Assembly (NCBI RefSeq): GCF_001949145.1
Contig: NW_019091407.1
Span: 906,418-947,648, forward strand
DNA length: 41,231 nucleotides
Direction: 5' to 3'
Source of the DNA: Acanthaster planci
Taxonomy: Eukaryota > Echinodermata > Asteroidea > Valvatida > Acanthasteridae
The notes under the pieces are model-generated. The model made no database searches. It was not told where the DNA came from and saw only the letters and a program-made list of their open reading frames with translations. Position numbers and translations under genes: made by a program. Of the stretch, positions 24,665 through 35,826 are shown piece by piece; position 1 is the first letter of the stretch; each line of letters starts with the position of its first letter.

Positions 24665-25118
24665 AAATAGTCCCACAAGTTGCCTTTTCTGAAACGTTTC
24701 TCTTTCTCTCTCGTTTGGTCAAGGGTGCCCTATTCACACCTCCCCCCGTAAAAAAATAATAGAAATAATTACACTAAGGTGTTACGGTCTATACATCTTC
24801 CATTCCAAAAATGTTGCAATACACGGTAAAAAAAATTTTTTAAAGCACAATTTTTTTGAACTTCCACATGTGGTCCACCAAAAGTTTGGTTCTGGAGCTG
24901 CCTTTGAGTAATAGGCTATGTACGAATCATTTGGCTAGGGCTTGAAATTACGCACGATTCCATAGGGTAGTGGCTGCACGCACAGTCGTAGACTCGTGTG
25001 CAAGTTCAAACGGCAAGCAAGTAATTAGGACACGGACCTTCAATGGCTTCAATTACCAAACAGGTTTCCTACTGACGCTGCCACAACTTTGGCAACAATG
25101 TTAGGTTCTCAGGCCTCC

Positions 25119-25264
25119 CTAAACAAATAACCAATCGTTCCAGCGACTTCGTTGTGAACCTTCGCTATTGTATCGCGCCACCAGCTGCGCAGCATCTGTT
25201 CTGCCCAGATCCACGAAGATGACGTCTTGGAACAAGTGCCCTCGCGCCGGTAGTACGAAGTTCT
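25119..25264 (-). CDS. hnRNP U-like gene, exon 10 (last in this model)
   Basis: The acceptor is TATTGTATAG. Encodes [20 protein letters not shown] and [12 protein letters not shown], then leaves the family similarity for a short tail ending WNDWLFV and a TAG stop. Relatives continue here into a Gly/Arg-rich tail. An unused GAAG/GTTCAC donor after YNSEG could splice to a tail exon, but none was found. Confidence 0.85.
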
Positions 25265-28200
25265 CTATACAATAGAAAAGGTTTGTATACGAGTTCAGTT
25301 GTAATACTAAGATCAACTTGCTTGCACTCTAATACCACTTATCCTGGCTCTGTCTACATGCATGTCTTACTTTTCATTTTCAGTATATCGCTTTCCGGCT
25401 CGGACTTGTTTTCCTCCATCCTGCGTTTCTCAATTCGCCTACGATACTCGTCATCGGTTGGTACCACCACTACAGCTTTGCGGCTGAAACCGTTGAATGG
25501 ACGCATTTTCCGTTCTCGGGCAGTCTGATATACATTGGTCTTGTGCAAAACAATCAAAGAGAACGGAACAAATCTGTTAGAGACTCAAATCGATGCAGCA
25601 ACGCTCACAGCCACGTTAATTCTTTAATGGATGCAGCTATGCCTTAATATTAAAGGAAACCTCGTCCGGTATCGTGTAACCAGGGGTACGGGTGTGATCA
25701 GTTCTAACAGTACAACCCCAAATATAAATGGGACGAGCACAAAATGGACGAACGTCGACTGAGTTCCTGATTTCGCATTGCTGTTCAACTCAAAATAATA
25801 AGGAAAAATGATCATTTTCACGAACGACTTTTGGGACAGAAAGTGCATTGTTATTTTCCTCTCTTTAAACAGGTTAAATAAGGGTAGATATTCATCTTCC
25901 GAATGCTTTCAAAGAAGATACAGCGCAAGGTTTTTTCCTGGGATTTTTTTTTTTTTTTTTTTTGGCGGAGGGAAAAAATATTGGGTTCCTTTTGGAATTC
26001 CTGAAACGCTTTGAATACCATGGCAAGATGTAATCGATAAACTTCGATAAACAAGCACTTCTACAAAAAGGAAGCTTAATAGCTCTACCTGGTCGAGGAT
26101 ATAGTTTCGTTTCCGAGTCGGGGCTATTTCAAAGAAACGATGCAAGCAATCATTTGCTTTCTGGAATAACTTTTCCCAACGCTCGTTGTAGTTCCGCTCA
26201 CGGCGAAGACCCATTACCTGCATGATGTGATAGCAGGAGAGACGAATCGGTCAAGCTTCGTTTGGGTGCTAAGACGGATTCCCTATTTAAAAGGCTAGCA
26301 TGCAGGGGTATCCATGATACAGTTTTTCAAGATTTGTCTCTTAATTTCCAAGTTTTAAAATGCCTTCCAAATTAGGTATGTAAATAATAGTGATGCAGTC
26401 GTCTTTTGGTCTGGGAAAATACTGCAGGACGTTGCTAAAATATTTCTCGAATGTACCGAATTATATTTAATACACTCTAAAACAGACTGGTCAAAGCAAC
26501 CAAAAATTATTCAAAACAGCCAACAATTCTTATGTATCCAACCAAACGCGTTTGTTTTGACCCCATCAGATCTACCAATTGAGTTATATTATCCAATTTG
26601 TTTTAAGAGTACTTGTAGAAGCACTTATTCGGTATTCACTATTCACTATTTCCATCAGATGTCACCACCTTTTCTGTATATAGATTAATTCAAAGTCACA
26701 CTTGTCCATATGCAATCTGGGACACAAAGTGCTATGGCTCCCAGAGCCTTTGACTGCTGAGAATGTAGGCCTTTGCAGGCATTGTATTTTTCCAGAATCT
26801 TGAAGAGTAATCTTCACAACCTTCATCTTGTCCATGATGATATTTGTCCCCAAGATGTAGTATCTCTTCTCCGGGTGTTCTTTGCAGTGTTTCTCTACCC
26901 ATGCGCTCTTACCAGCGCCAGGCAGTCCTACCATCATTAGAATCTAATTCGAAAAAATGCATAAAGTGACAACAGTGTACCACTGGAAATGTAGCCCCAA
27001 AACAAAAAACACAACACTGTGTTGAATGAGAGAGAGCGCTTTAATTGGCATCGGTGTCCCTCGTTTGACTCTGTGATTAGACACAGGTATGGAAGGACTG
27101 CAAATGCCAGAACAGGTTGCAGACTATGCATTGCCATAGCGCATAGACACCAGTGATGAATACCCCCACTTCCAAAAATCAGGAGAAAAACAAGTCTCTC
27201 AGATACTCAAAACACGTACCAAGTTAAATCTCACTTCTTCATCTTTCATTTTACTTTAATATGCAGTGAATTAACCGATTACCTATGAAGATATTTCTCT
27301 CCAATCGTCAAAGTCATGAGGCCCATCACCATTTTTAAAATTAATACCTACACTCCATTACAAATTTGAGCGAATTGGAGGGCCCCGTTTTGTCCGATAC
27401 TTTCACAAATATAAGCTGGTAGTCCTGCTGGTGGATTCTATCTCCTTGTTTTACAAACCCTCCACTCCACGCACGCTCCACGAAATGGTCTAAAAGCAGA
27501 GAATTTGACAGCCAACAAATCGCGATACGGTCCATGCTACGGTCCACACAGGCAATCTTGCACCTATTTACTGGCTTACAACCAGAAGCGTAAATAAGGA
27601 ATGTGCGTAAACAGCGATTTGCACGTAGACTGCGCGAACGCATGACTCAGTCTAGGTTCACAAAACTGTTACAACTCCATGCAAGGCCGTTTGAAGTTTA
27701 TTCTTCGTGTGGCGGATGTAAAAATTTACCTTTTTTATTCTTTAAACAGGGACTGTTCAATCACTACACTGTATATTGTATCCGTTACGCAATCACCGGT
27801 CTAGCGCCACCACCGGCGTCACTCATTAATTCATTCACCGCAGAGACGGTAACATGTTTGTTCATCTCTCTGCTTCTCAGGTGATTAAACAAGAAGATCG
27901 ATCCTTGCAGCCAACTTCTCCTATTGCTATACTTGATTTTTTTTTAAACGTCCGACTGTCACATTCGTTTGAATCCGAATCGGGATTAGAATGTCAAAAA
28001 CGACAGAAAAAGATTTTTAAAGGACGCTATTCATCTCGTTCTTCGTAATGACATTGGCTGAAATAGCCTTCAATAGCCTACGTCACATTCAGCTTTGGTG
28101 GCAGGAGCGAGGGGTTCACGGACTCGATCGCCAACAGGAAGAGAACCAAAAAGGGTGTAGCCCTCAGGAACTGGGAAGTAAGGCTGCGCCTGAAAGTTAA

Positions 28201-31200
28201 ATAACACACAATTTGAGACAAAGTGGTGTGGACATTTTTGGTCAACTGAAATGGTTTAATACTCCCGAAAAAGACGGAGAACCTTCCAACTTTCAGTCCT
28301 AAAGATTTGCAATAACTCGGTAGCTCACGATGGGAACTCACGTAAAATTAAGGGTTACGAACAAAGATCAAGGACAGAATTCTACATTGAACGACACATG
28401 GAAGTTGTACAAAATAATTCTCAAACTATGGCATGAGATTGTTGTTCGTCAGGAAGGGCCTCTTATAATAGCAACAGCTCAGAGATACCGCGTATTTTTG
28501 AAGAAATGATCACTAGTGGGCAAGTGCCAAAATATAAAATATAATAGTTCTTGGTATGGCTCAATGCAGTATGGCCTTCTCACGTTCATAGAAGCCGAAC
28601 TGTATAGCTAAACACGCCCCAAGGAACTATGCTCCCTCGCTCAATTTTCTAACATATTTGCTCATGCTGTTTGATAATTTTCATTACCAAAACAAATGAT
28701 TGTGGAGTACATATAGGAAAGCCAAAATTTCAAAAATAAGGAGGTGAGAAAGACGTCACTGGAAGTATCAACAAATATACATTTGGGAGGGGTTTAGTCT
28801 TGGGCAAGCGAAAAGACGGTAGTTGTAACAAAGAAGAAAAGAATTGTACGCAGTGCAACAAAACCAAAAATGGTAGTCGTGCTTTGTCATGAACAACACG
28901 CATTAAAAAGCAAATTTTAAATCTTCAATATGGATTTCCAACTTAGTAATCTCATTTTCTCATGAATATCCCAAGAGTGGAATTTGGAAATCTCTATAAG
29001 TATAGGTTTGAACAGTTATCTTACTCTGTGGCCGAAGTTGACAGATACAGCTGTGTTCTTTAAGAGCAAGTGCGGAAACAGTGCTTTCCCTCTAAGAATG
29101 TTAGTTGATGTGAACGCCAGCCCGATATAGTGTCCATTCTTCCAATAGGAGAGCACCGGCTTTCCAGAACTGTAGTCCTGTAGAAATGAGTACAATACAG
29201 AGATTACAAGCCAGGTGTAAGGCTTTCATAGCCAACTGGCTGGTACGATTGGCTGGCGGCAGTTACATGTCGACAGCGTGTTGGAAACACCCAGGGAAAC
29301 AAGCACCCAAATAAGTCAAAGACAAAAGTTGTAACTTCTCAAGAATTCTCGTTAGCTGGGCCATTAGTGTCGAATCTCTTAGGAGAAGGGGGAGCAAGCC
29401 CCCAGGATGTATATTGCTTTTTTGAGGAATTGAAAGCGGTACTAGCTTTGGCGGCTAGGGGTTCTTAGTCCTATACAGATTTTAAAAATGCAAACATCAA
29501 AAAGTCCTTATTCCCCCCCTCCCGAAAAAAAACTTACCCCTCGCATACAGAGGAGACTCGCCACCCGTTTCGATTGCGTTTTAAGAATTAGTTACATTGT
29601 ATTTATAATCTACACTTTATGGAATTAACTCTTTAGCTTTGTAAAGTAAATTTCCAACAAGTGTACTTCTTTAATGGGCTTATGATGACTTTCTGAGTTT
29701 ATTTCAGTAATATCTGTAAAATATGACCAGTCTTTCAACAAAAAACATACATAGTTATGAAGGCTTATGCCAAAGTGACGATGGAAGACAAAATGATGTC
29801 TTAGACTAATAATAATACCAGACACGCTGTGATCACATCTCCTGCTCCGAATGTCAAACCGTAGTCTCGGAACTGTCCCCTGGTGGAGAACTTCGCTGTG
29901 CCGCCGTAGCCGTAAGAGAAGTCTTCCTCGCCTTCAGTAGAGAGAGAAAAGGGCACGCCTTTGTTCCAAAGTCTTAAGTTGGGGCTTCTCTCAATACACA
30001 CAGCTCTGAGTATGAGCAGGGCTATTTGGGGAGAGAGCAACGCCAACTTCGGCCTTTGGACGCTTACTCCTCTATTTTGGTTTAAACACTCGATACACTC
30101 ACGTCGCAGCTCTCTCTACAAACAGCTCTGGGTATGAACAGAGCTATAGACCTTTTCCGGTGGTGTCACGATCATAATAATATAGTATGATGCATTGTGA
30201 TGGTAATGAGTGCAAAGTGTTGTGATGGTAATCTATCTATTCAAGAAAAACTAGTCAAGCATGCAGTGTTCGCAGGTGCACTTGCTCGTGGTTGAAGCTG
30301 CCTGTAGGAAATTATATTCGATCACCGTGGCCAAGGCGGTCCGCACGTTGTGGTAGTGTTTATATTTAGTCACGTGGGTGAAAAGGGTGTAGAGTGTACA
30401 CGGACAAAACAGCGCCAACTTCAGACTTTGCTAATTGACCATGTGCACTGTCGCATAATCCAACTTTTTAGTTCCAGCAATTGAAACTCTCGTGTGGTAA
30501 TTCTCTCTATAAACAGCTCTACGGGTATGTACATGTACCACGCGCAGTAGACTCATAAAAGCAGTTCCTGCCACTTCTGGCGTCTTGTTTAGAATTAATT
30601 ACTTACCCAGTTGCAGTGAGGCACTGTCAGCTGACCAACCAATGCGAACTACATGTGGATTAGGTTCATCTGGAGGAAGATGTCTGACGTTAAGATGTTT
30701 TTCCAGCTGAAAAGACATGCAGACACTGAGCAATAGAGAACGTACTTTGATGCATGTCAACCAATAGCTATAGTATTGGGAATTGTTTCCTTTTGGAGGG
30801 GTGCTCAGAAGAGACTGGTATAAGCTATGGCTGCCATCACAGTTAGTAAAAGCAAAAGAATAATAGCTGAAGCATAATTATCATACCTACTAAATAATAT
30901 ACAACCCTCTTTAGAGGTAAAGGAGCAAATGCACATTTTGCCGCAAATTCGAACCAAACATGATAATTTCTGCAAAAATTAAGCCGCCTATTCGAAAAGT
31001 TGGTACTGGCCGATATGTTGACTCAACTAAGCTTTGTGTTGACTGGGGAATTTTCATCGACTCTGTAAGTTCCTGGTACAAAATATGCGAATGAAAGCAT
31101 ACGATCCCAGAAACTATTCTGCTTACAAGTTACATACCAAAGCCCTGCGGCAGCTTATGGAAATTGACTAAACAGGTAAAGTCTAAGAATGTTTCGTGGG

Positions 31201-32845
31201 GTTCGATGTAACCTAAATAAAATTTTCAACAATTAAGGACCTTTGCAGAGCTCTATACGATTTACTCTTAATAGTACTGAGACATATTTAGGCTTTAAAC
31301 TCCCGTTTCTTGGGTTGATTACTGCTCCTTGATTATGCATATATCAACCTTGACTTCGAAGCACACTTTTCCTTTGCCCACACCATACGTGGCTTTGACT
31401 CCGCCCCACAGGTAGGCAAAACCTTCGGAGGTCTGAGGCTCAGCTGATAATCCTCCTCCGGTGATAGTCACATTCAAGTCAGAAATATCTAAAAGTTAAT
31501 TGAGTGCAACGGTGAAACAGTATGATTATACACATACTTAATAGGCCTTGTCAACATAGAGTTCGGTTGCACAAAATTATAGTGTAAACTTGTTTTACAG
31601 TTGTGTGTGGCGAAAAATTATGCATGGCCGTATATACTGCACAGAACCATGGAGCTATTAAACACAAGGAGTTTGAACAAAGTCCCTACAGACCGTAATC
31701 CGATTAACTGCTCCCGTCAGCTCCATAGACAAAGCGCGGTTTCCTGTCCCAGTGTTGAAGACCCCAGACATTCTTTGTACACAATGATGGCCGCCGCCGG
31801 ATAGCTGGTAGCTCAAAGACTTGCTGTGTATCACTGTAGAATACTGGGGTAAATAAATGGTGAAAAAGATTCCCGACGAAAATGCGTAGTCCTCTTCAGT
31901 AATCCTCAGGAGTCAGTGAGTGAACTCTGTAGATGCGCTCGAAAATTCTGAATCGGCGGTGGTTATTTGGCAAAAAGTCGGACGTTTTTAAAGTCAGTTA
32001 TGCCATTTTGTGGTTCCGGCTGTAGAGAACAAATACCCAGAATATGAACTGCGATATTTATATCTTAAGTCGCAATCCTAGTGTTTCCTACGGTTAAAAG
32101 AAGGTGGAAACATGCCACAAGAATGCTTTTGACAATGTGGTGGGTTTCATGCCGAGACAGTTGTGGACAATGACAGAAAGGACAACGAATCTTCCCATGT
32201 TTTTGTGTGTTTCTTTATTTTCCTTTGGACCAGCTACATTCTGTCAGTTTTCTTGTGCGTATTTTTGGGGAAATTGTTTTAGTTAGTAATTCTGTTTATT
32301 GTTAGGAGAGACGTTTTGGGGGTGTAAAGACTTAACCAGACATTGTCAATGGAATATCAGAACAATCGCTACAATTATTGAAATTTAAGTCTCTGATGAC
32401 AGTGGTCTCCGTCTCGAGGCGGCCATGTTGTACATGTGGACGTGTTACGGACACGCTGCGCGGTACCCACGATCCTTTGCAAATGCAACTTCGAGCATTC
32501 CTTACAGCCCGCAAGTGGCGCGTAATTTGTTTTGTCTTGCAGCACGTGCAGTGCTTGCAGTGACCATCATTGACCCTTTGATCTCTGTATGTGCTTACTC
32601 CTTGTGTATAATAGCTCCATGACAGAACAAAGTACGGATGTGGGATGTCTTTAAGGAGTAAGACTTAACTTCGCATTTTAAATTTCACATTTTAATGTAA
32701 CAATGTTTCTAAATTTTGAAGGAATGTGCCTTTGTTGCAAATTATAAAATGACCCATTCTTAAAACAAGTTTTATTTTGTGCAAAGATTGTAAACATTAG
32801 TCGGAACTTACACGTGCTGAGCACACACGCTGAGTCAACAGCCAT
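25119..32845 (-). CDS. hnRNP U-like protein (SPRY + P-loop domain), ten exons
   Basis: Exons in transcript order: 32845-32812, 31488-31349, 30706-30607, 29931-29819, 29177-29025, 28189-28082, 26943-26821, 26217-26089, 25539-25371, 25264-25119. The total is 1215 nt (404 residues), in phase throughout. The SPRY domain (residues ~12-180) shows [38 protein letters not shown] and LSYWKNG. The P-loop kinase-like domain (~215-355) shows Walker A GLPGAGKS (222-229), [29 protein letters not shown] and [18 protein letters not shown]. The order and sequence match vertebrate HNRNPUL1/UL2, nuclear RNA-binding proteins acting in RNA processing and DNA-damage response. Start choice: ATG with A at -3 and G at +4, and an in-frame TGA ten codons upstream (32876-32878). 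In contrast to vertebrate relatives (>700 residues), no SAP domain precedes the SPRY and no RGG tail follows. Either this is a short form or outer exons were missed. Confidence 0.88.
25371..25539 (-). CDS. hnRNP U-like gene, exon 9
   Basis: The acceptor is TTGCACAAG and the donor is A before GTAAGA. Encodes [35 protein letters not shown] and an acidic/basic linker ending in ILKMK. Confidence 0.92.
26089..26217 (-). CDS. hnRNP U-like gene, exon 8
   Basis: The acceptor is ATCATGCAG and the donor is CAG before GTAGAG. 43 codons, [14 protein letters not shown] to RKRNYILDQ; the LDQ end is the Walker B-like part of the domain. Confidence 0.93.
26471..26611. mobile_element. ~141-bp TA-type MITE in an intron
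   Basis: The sequence TA then CACTCTAAAACAG at the left faces TTGTTTTAAGAG then TA at the right. Inverted, the right end reads CTCTTAAAACAA, an imperfect ~12-bp terminal repeat flanked by TA, as expected of Tc1/mariner-type MITEs. It lies in the intron between exons 7 and 8 of the hnRNP U-like gene. Confidence 0.6.
26821..26943 (-). CDS. hnRNP U-like gene, exon 7 (Walker A)
   Basis: The acceptor is CGAATTAG. 41 codons begin [15 protein letters not shown], the Walker A loop with the nucleotide-binding K-S pair, then [14 protein letters not shown]. The donor AAG before GTTGTG is weak in the same way as exon 2's. Confidence 0.92.
28082..28189 (-). CDS. hnRNP U-like gene, exon 6
   Basis: The acceptor is AACTTTCAG and the donor is GAC before GTAGGC. 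36 codons link the SPRY and P-loop domains: [20 protein letters not shown] then PATKAECD. Confidence 0.88.
29025..29177 (-). CDS. hnRNP U-like gene, exon 5
   Basis: The acceptor is ATTTCTACAG and the donor is AGA before GTAAGA. 51 codons in phase 0: [29 protein letters not shown] and VNFGHR, the C-terminal half of the SPRY domain. Confidence 0.93.
29819..29931 (-). CDS. hnRNP U-like gene, exon 4
   Basis: The acceptor is CTCTACTGAAG and the donor is CTG before GTATTA. Encodes [16 protein letters not shown] then [17 protein letters not shown]. The YGYGGT wording is closer to HNRNPUL1 than to HNRNPU. Confidence 0.92.
29986..30540. repeat. Imperfect intronic repeats (three copies of a ~40-bp motif)
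   Basis: An ACAGCTCTGGGTATG-type motif preceded by CTCTCTCTACA occurs near 29990, 30107 and 30502. A second motif, CGCCAACTTCGGCCTTTG, occurs near 30037 and 30412. All lie between exons 3 and 4 of the hnRNP U-like gene. Confidence 0.7.
30607..30706 (-). CDS. hnRNP U-like gene, exon 3
   Basis: The acceptor is CTTTTCAG and the donor is G before GTAAGT. Encodes [20 protein letters not shown] then RIGWS, a block nearly identical in layout to the HNRNPUL1 SPRY domain. Confidence 0.92.
31349..31488 (-). CDS. hnRNP U-like gene, exon 2 (SPRY start)
   Basis: Encodes [31 protein letters not shown] and VCFEVK. The acceptor is ACTTTTAG. The donor AAG before GTTGAT is weak, but it is the only one keeping phase 0 and the family alignment (FEVK followed by [11 protein letters not shown]). 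The next GT (GTAATC, 23 nt on) would break the frame. Confidence 0.85.
32812..32845 (-). CDS. hnRNP U-like gene, exon 1 (or 3' part of a longer exon)
   Basis: Codes [11 protein letters not shown] and one base of the next codon, then a textbook donor GTAAGT. The LSTY/ISDL junction with exon 2 aligns with the LDTYTSDL type of sequence before the SPRY domain in vertebrate relatives. Alternatively an acceptor TGGCTCCAG (exon start 32861) could join it to an unseen upstream exon. Confidence 0.65.
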
Positions 32846-33240
32846 CCTCGGAGCAAGATATCTGGAGCCAGAAAGTCATAAGAGTCACACTTGACGGATG
32901 AGAAATGGGTAATCGAGACAATTTTAGTCTATTTCACAGATGTTCAACATCAGTGCATGTGTCATATGCCAAGTGTGTGTACTGCGCGAGTTCGAAATGT
33001 AAATGTGCGGACAAATATCCCCTCCGGTTATTCGTGGAGAAGCAATTATTCATCAGTTGCTGAAATCTATCCATTTTCCCTGCCCTTCTGAAAAAGGGAG
33101 GAAAAGGGGAAAATACACAAATAGCTGCTTGGCTACAGTCGATGACAGTGCAATACAGGAGAACATGAAATCCCCATACAAGATAGAAATGCAGGAGAAA
33201 GAACAGCATTAGGCCTACTCGTCCCATTTTTCATAAAAGT

Positions 33241-33830
33241 AAAGCTGGAACAATATTTCTGCAACTTTACATTCTCCTTCCATGCTTCAAACTATGTGAC
33301 ATCGTTATTAGGATGAATGTACCGAAAAAAACCACTCTTTAAACATTTAAAAAGTGGCATGCTTTTCTGAACAAGTGAGGGCATGCTTTTCTGAACAAGT
33401 GAGGGCGTTGTTACTGTCATCTAGGAAAGGCATGTTTTAGTACATAGGTTTTTCTCTACAAACTGTTAGCCGGGAAATTACTCATTTGAAATATTCCGAG
33501 AAAGGGTTGTTTGCTTGCTTGCTTAATTCTGCGTACTTGAAGGGTATACTATTAATTTTTCTCAGACACAACTAATTTTCTGTAACTTTGTACTCTTCTT
33601 CGATATATGAACACCCTTTTACAGTCCCCTTCGGTAAATCGCACTGAAAAGTACACTTTTGTGAGCACTTAAAATTATCCACGCTTTCCTGGACAACTGA
33701 GGGCGATGTTGCATTTATGTCATGTGGGGAAAACAGAGTTCATTGCATACATTTTTCTATTGAAATTGCAAACCCAGATGCTACTTACTGAAAACATTTT
33801 TGAGAAAAGCATCGGTGCTCATTTATTGCT
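33241..33830. repeat. Old ~300-bp tandem duplication
   Basis: Matched pairs: CTGCAACTTTACATTCTCCT (~33260) with CTGTAACTTTGTACTCTTCT (~33580), and CATGCTTTTCTGAACAAGTG (~33382) with CACGCTTTCCTGGACAACTG (~33680), both followed by AGGGCG and a TGTCAT. The copies are ~300-320 bp apart and clearly diverged. Confidence 0.7.
33357..33404. repeat. 24-bp exact tandem duplication
   Basis: GCATGCTTTTCTGAACAAGT plus GAGG occurs twice without a gap. It is a young event inside one copy of the older duplication. Confidence 0.95.
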
Positions 33831-34771
33831 GTGAACATGAAAAACAATGAATCGGCAAAGAAGAAAAAATTGTTCAACAAATTCTACAAGAATGCATGAA
33901 GTTTTTGTGTAAAAACTAACATAACATTTAGGCTTTTTTCTGGAATGACATCACAGCTTTGTTCGTGAATATGGACATTTAATAGCACAGAAACTAAACG
34001 ATGATTACTAAGTGTCTGTTTTAAAAACTGCAGTAAGTTAGTTTGGTCGGTCATTTAAAGCTGTGCTCACTTTGTTCTCACAGAAAGGATTCTCAAACTT
34101 CCGTATGCTGCATGTCGGTTTTCAATAAAATTTACTCAATACATGAATGAATTTTATTTAGTACAATTTTTCCTGAGAGTGTGTAAAATTAAAATCATTT
34201 TATTTACGATTTTTTAGTGTTAACTCATCGAAACCAGACGGGAAAACACATGGACAGCTCCGACATCATATTTACTGACAAAACCTATTACATGTCCTGG
34301 CGGAATTCTCAAAGTTTTACACACTGAACTAATTATGATTGTACCGATCCAAAGGGAAAATTTTTACTAAAGCAAGACCGCAGACAATAGGTGTAAAACC
34401 CTCATTATAAACACACACACACACAAAAACACGTTAACTTAATAGCTTTCGAGTGGGTAAATTAATAAGAAAATGATCAATTCTTTCAAGAAATGATATT
34501 CTTGCATTTTCTGTTTATTTTTGGCTTGTTTTCGCGAGGGAGGCCGAGGGCTTAGCCATCATCCCATGAAAAAAAATTATGTTGACCAGAAATGCCCAGC
34601 ATACAGCATCACACTACCCTCCTGAAGCGCTGCCATTGTTCGGCCGGGCATTTTGTGCACGAACAATGCGCGATGTCCTATCCAGTCTATATCACGGAGA
34701 TTAATGGTACCAAAGGACTGCCAATTTCGTTTCAAAACACGCCCTATTTTGTTCCACCTCGGAGCAGATAT

Positions 34772-35431
34772 GCAATAAGCCACTTGCGAGTTAAATTTGA
34801 ATAAAATCTGGTACACTGTGTTATCTGTTCGCACAGAAACGTAACAAGCTGAATTCCCCAGACTAAACAAACTGTTGCTATACCTCGTGTATACCCAGCA
34901 AGAAATGAGACCGAGGGGTACCCCCCCCAGCATGTCCAACCGTATACACATTCCAGACTATTGTTACTTAACACACACACCCCCAAGACGTCTGAAAGGA
35001 ATTCCCCAGATTCCTGCGAGACAATGACCAACACAAAGCAGGGGGGGGTTCTCTCCGTCTCATACCTTACTGCATATGACCTCGTGATTCGGGGCAAGCG
35101 TTTTGCATAGCGACCACCATCCCTGGAATGGACTGGTTCCTTTGTGCCATTCCTAACCATTGAGAACGGTGTATTGTTGCAATGCGTCTCTTATGTAACT
35201 AAGCAAAAGCTTGCCCCGAATCACGAGGTACATATGCAGCAAGGTATTAGACGGAGAGAACCCCCCCTGCTTTGTTGGGGGGGTACCCCTCGGTCTCATT
35301 TCTTGCTGGGTATAACAAGGTATAGCAATAGTGGTTTTAGTGTGGAGAATTCAAGTTGTTATGTTCACGTGAATTTAAAGAACTCAGTGTACCAGATTTT
35401 AGTCAAATTTAACTCGCAAATGGCTTATTGC
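34772..35431. mobile_element. 660-bp foldback element with nested inverted repeats
   Basis: The outer arms 34772-34932 and 35270-35431 are ~160 bp and roughly 85% alike when inverted; both contain GCAATAAGCC, AAAATCTGGTACACT and CCCAGCAAGAAATGAGACC. The inner arms 35038-35107 and 35203-35271 share TTCTCTCCGTCT, CTGCATATG, CTCGTGATTCGGGGCAAGC and a G run. About 108 bp between outer and inner arms exist only on the left. The spacer is 35108-35202. No transposase frame is present, so it is non-autonomous. A copy of part of the inner arm sits at ~20905. Confidence 0.88.
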
Positions 35432-35610
35432 TTCTCAAGTCAAACGTCGGCGTATTTTTTACGTATCCATGCTCTGAAGACCAAACTGCAGCTCCAAACA
35501 GCGCATTACACTACATGTATCTCAAACGTGTACATGCACTTCTACGTGTACTTTAGTGCACAATACACTTTGGTTATTGTATATAAAATATATAAAAAGT
35601 AGATAAAAAA

Positions 35611-35826
35611 AACCTGGACTTGCAACGCCTTTGTTTGAAAAAGAAGCCAACCAGCGGCCATTCACCTAGCCAAATACAAAAGCGTGGGTTGGTTCTCTTC
35701 TATTGACGTCATGAAGAACAAAGGCGGGCATTGCCAGGAAAGCTTTGTATTTGGCTAGGTAAAAATGGCCGTGAGTGGATTCAATGACTCTATAGGCTGA
35801 TTAAGGGCATTGCGAGTCCAGATTTT
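35611..35826. mobile_element. 216-bp MITE-like inverted-repeat element
   Basis: AACCTGGACTTGCAACGCC faces GGCATTGCGAGTCCAGATT, an imperfect ~20-bp terminal repeat. Inside, CACCTAGCCAAATACAAAAG faces CTTTGTATTTGGCTAGGT, and GCGGCCATT faces AATGGCCGT. It lies only ~180 bp right of the foldback element. Flanks are A-rich and T-rich, so the target duplication cannot be fixed. Confidence 0.75.

Larger units (their letters stand above)
18783..25118. other. Intergenic spacer between gene 1 and gene 2
   Basis: No exon was recognised over 6.3 kb. It holds a short hairpin just upstream of gene 1 and two pairs of candidate hAT-type ends (19653/21812 and 20824/21485). It also holds a poly-T then poly-G run (20228-20250), a SINE (~22067-22140), a symmetric kappa-B-like palindrome (22942) and a 39-bp duplication (24587). 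No RGG-coding exon for gene 2 was seen on the minus strand here. Confidence 0.5.

Noticed and set aside
24938-24965. AGGGCTTGAAATTACGCACG as a further hAT-like end
   Set aside because: No matching inverted end was found within several kilobases.
32421-32433. YY1-like CAACATGGCCGCC start or promoter motif on the minus strand
   Set aside because: The match is imperfect, the frame from it closes after 13 codons, and it falls inside intron 1 of the hnRNP U-like model.
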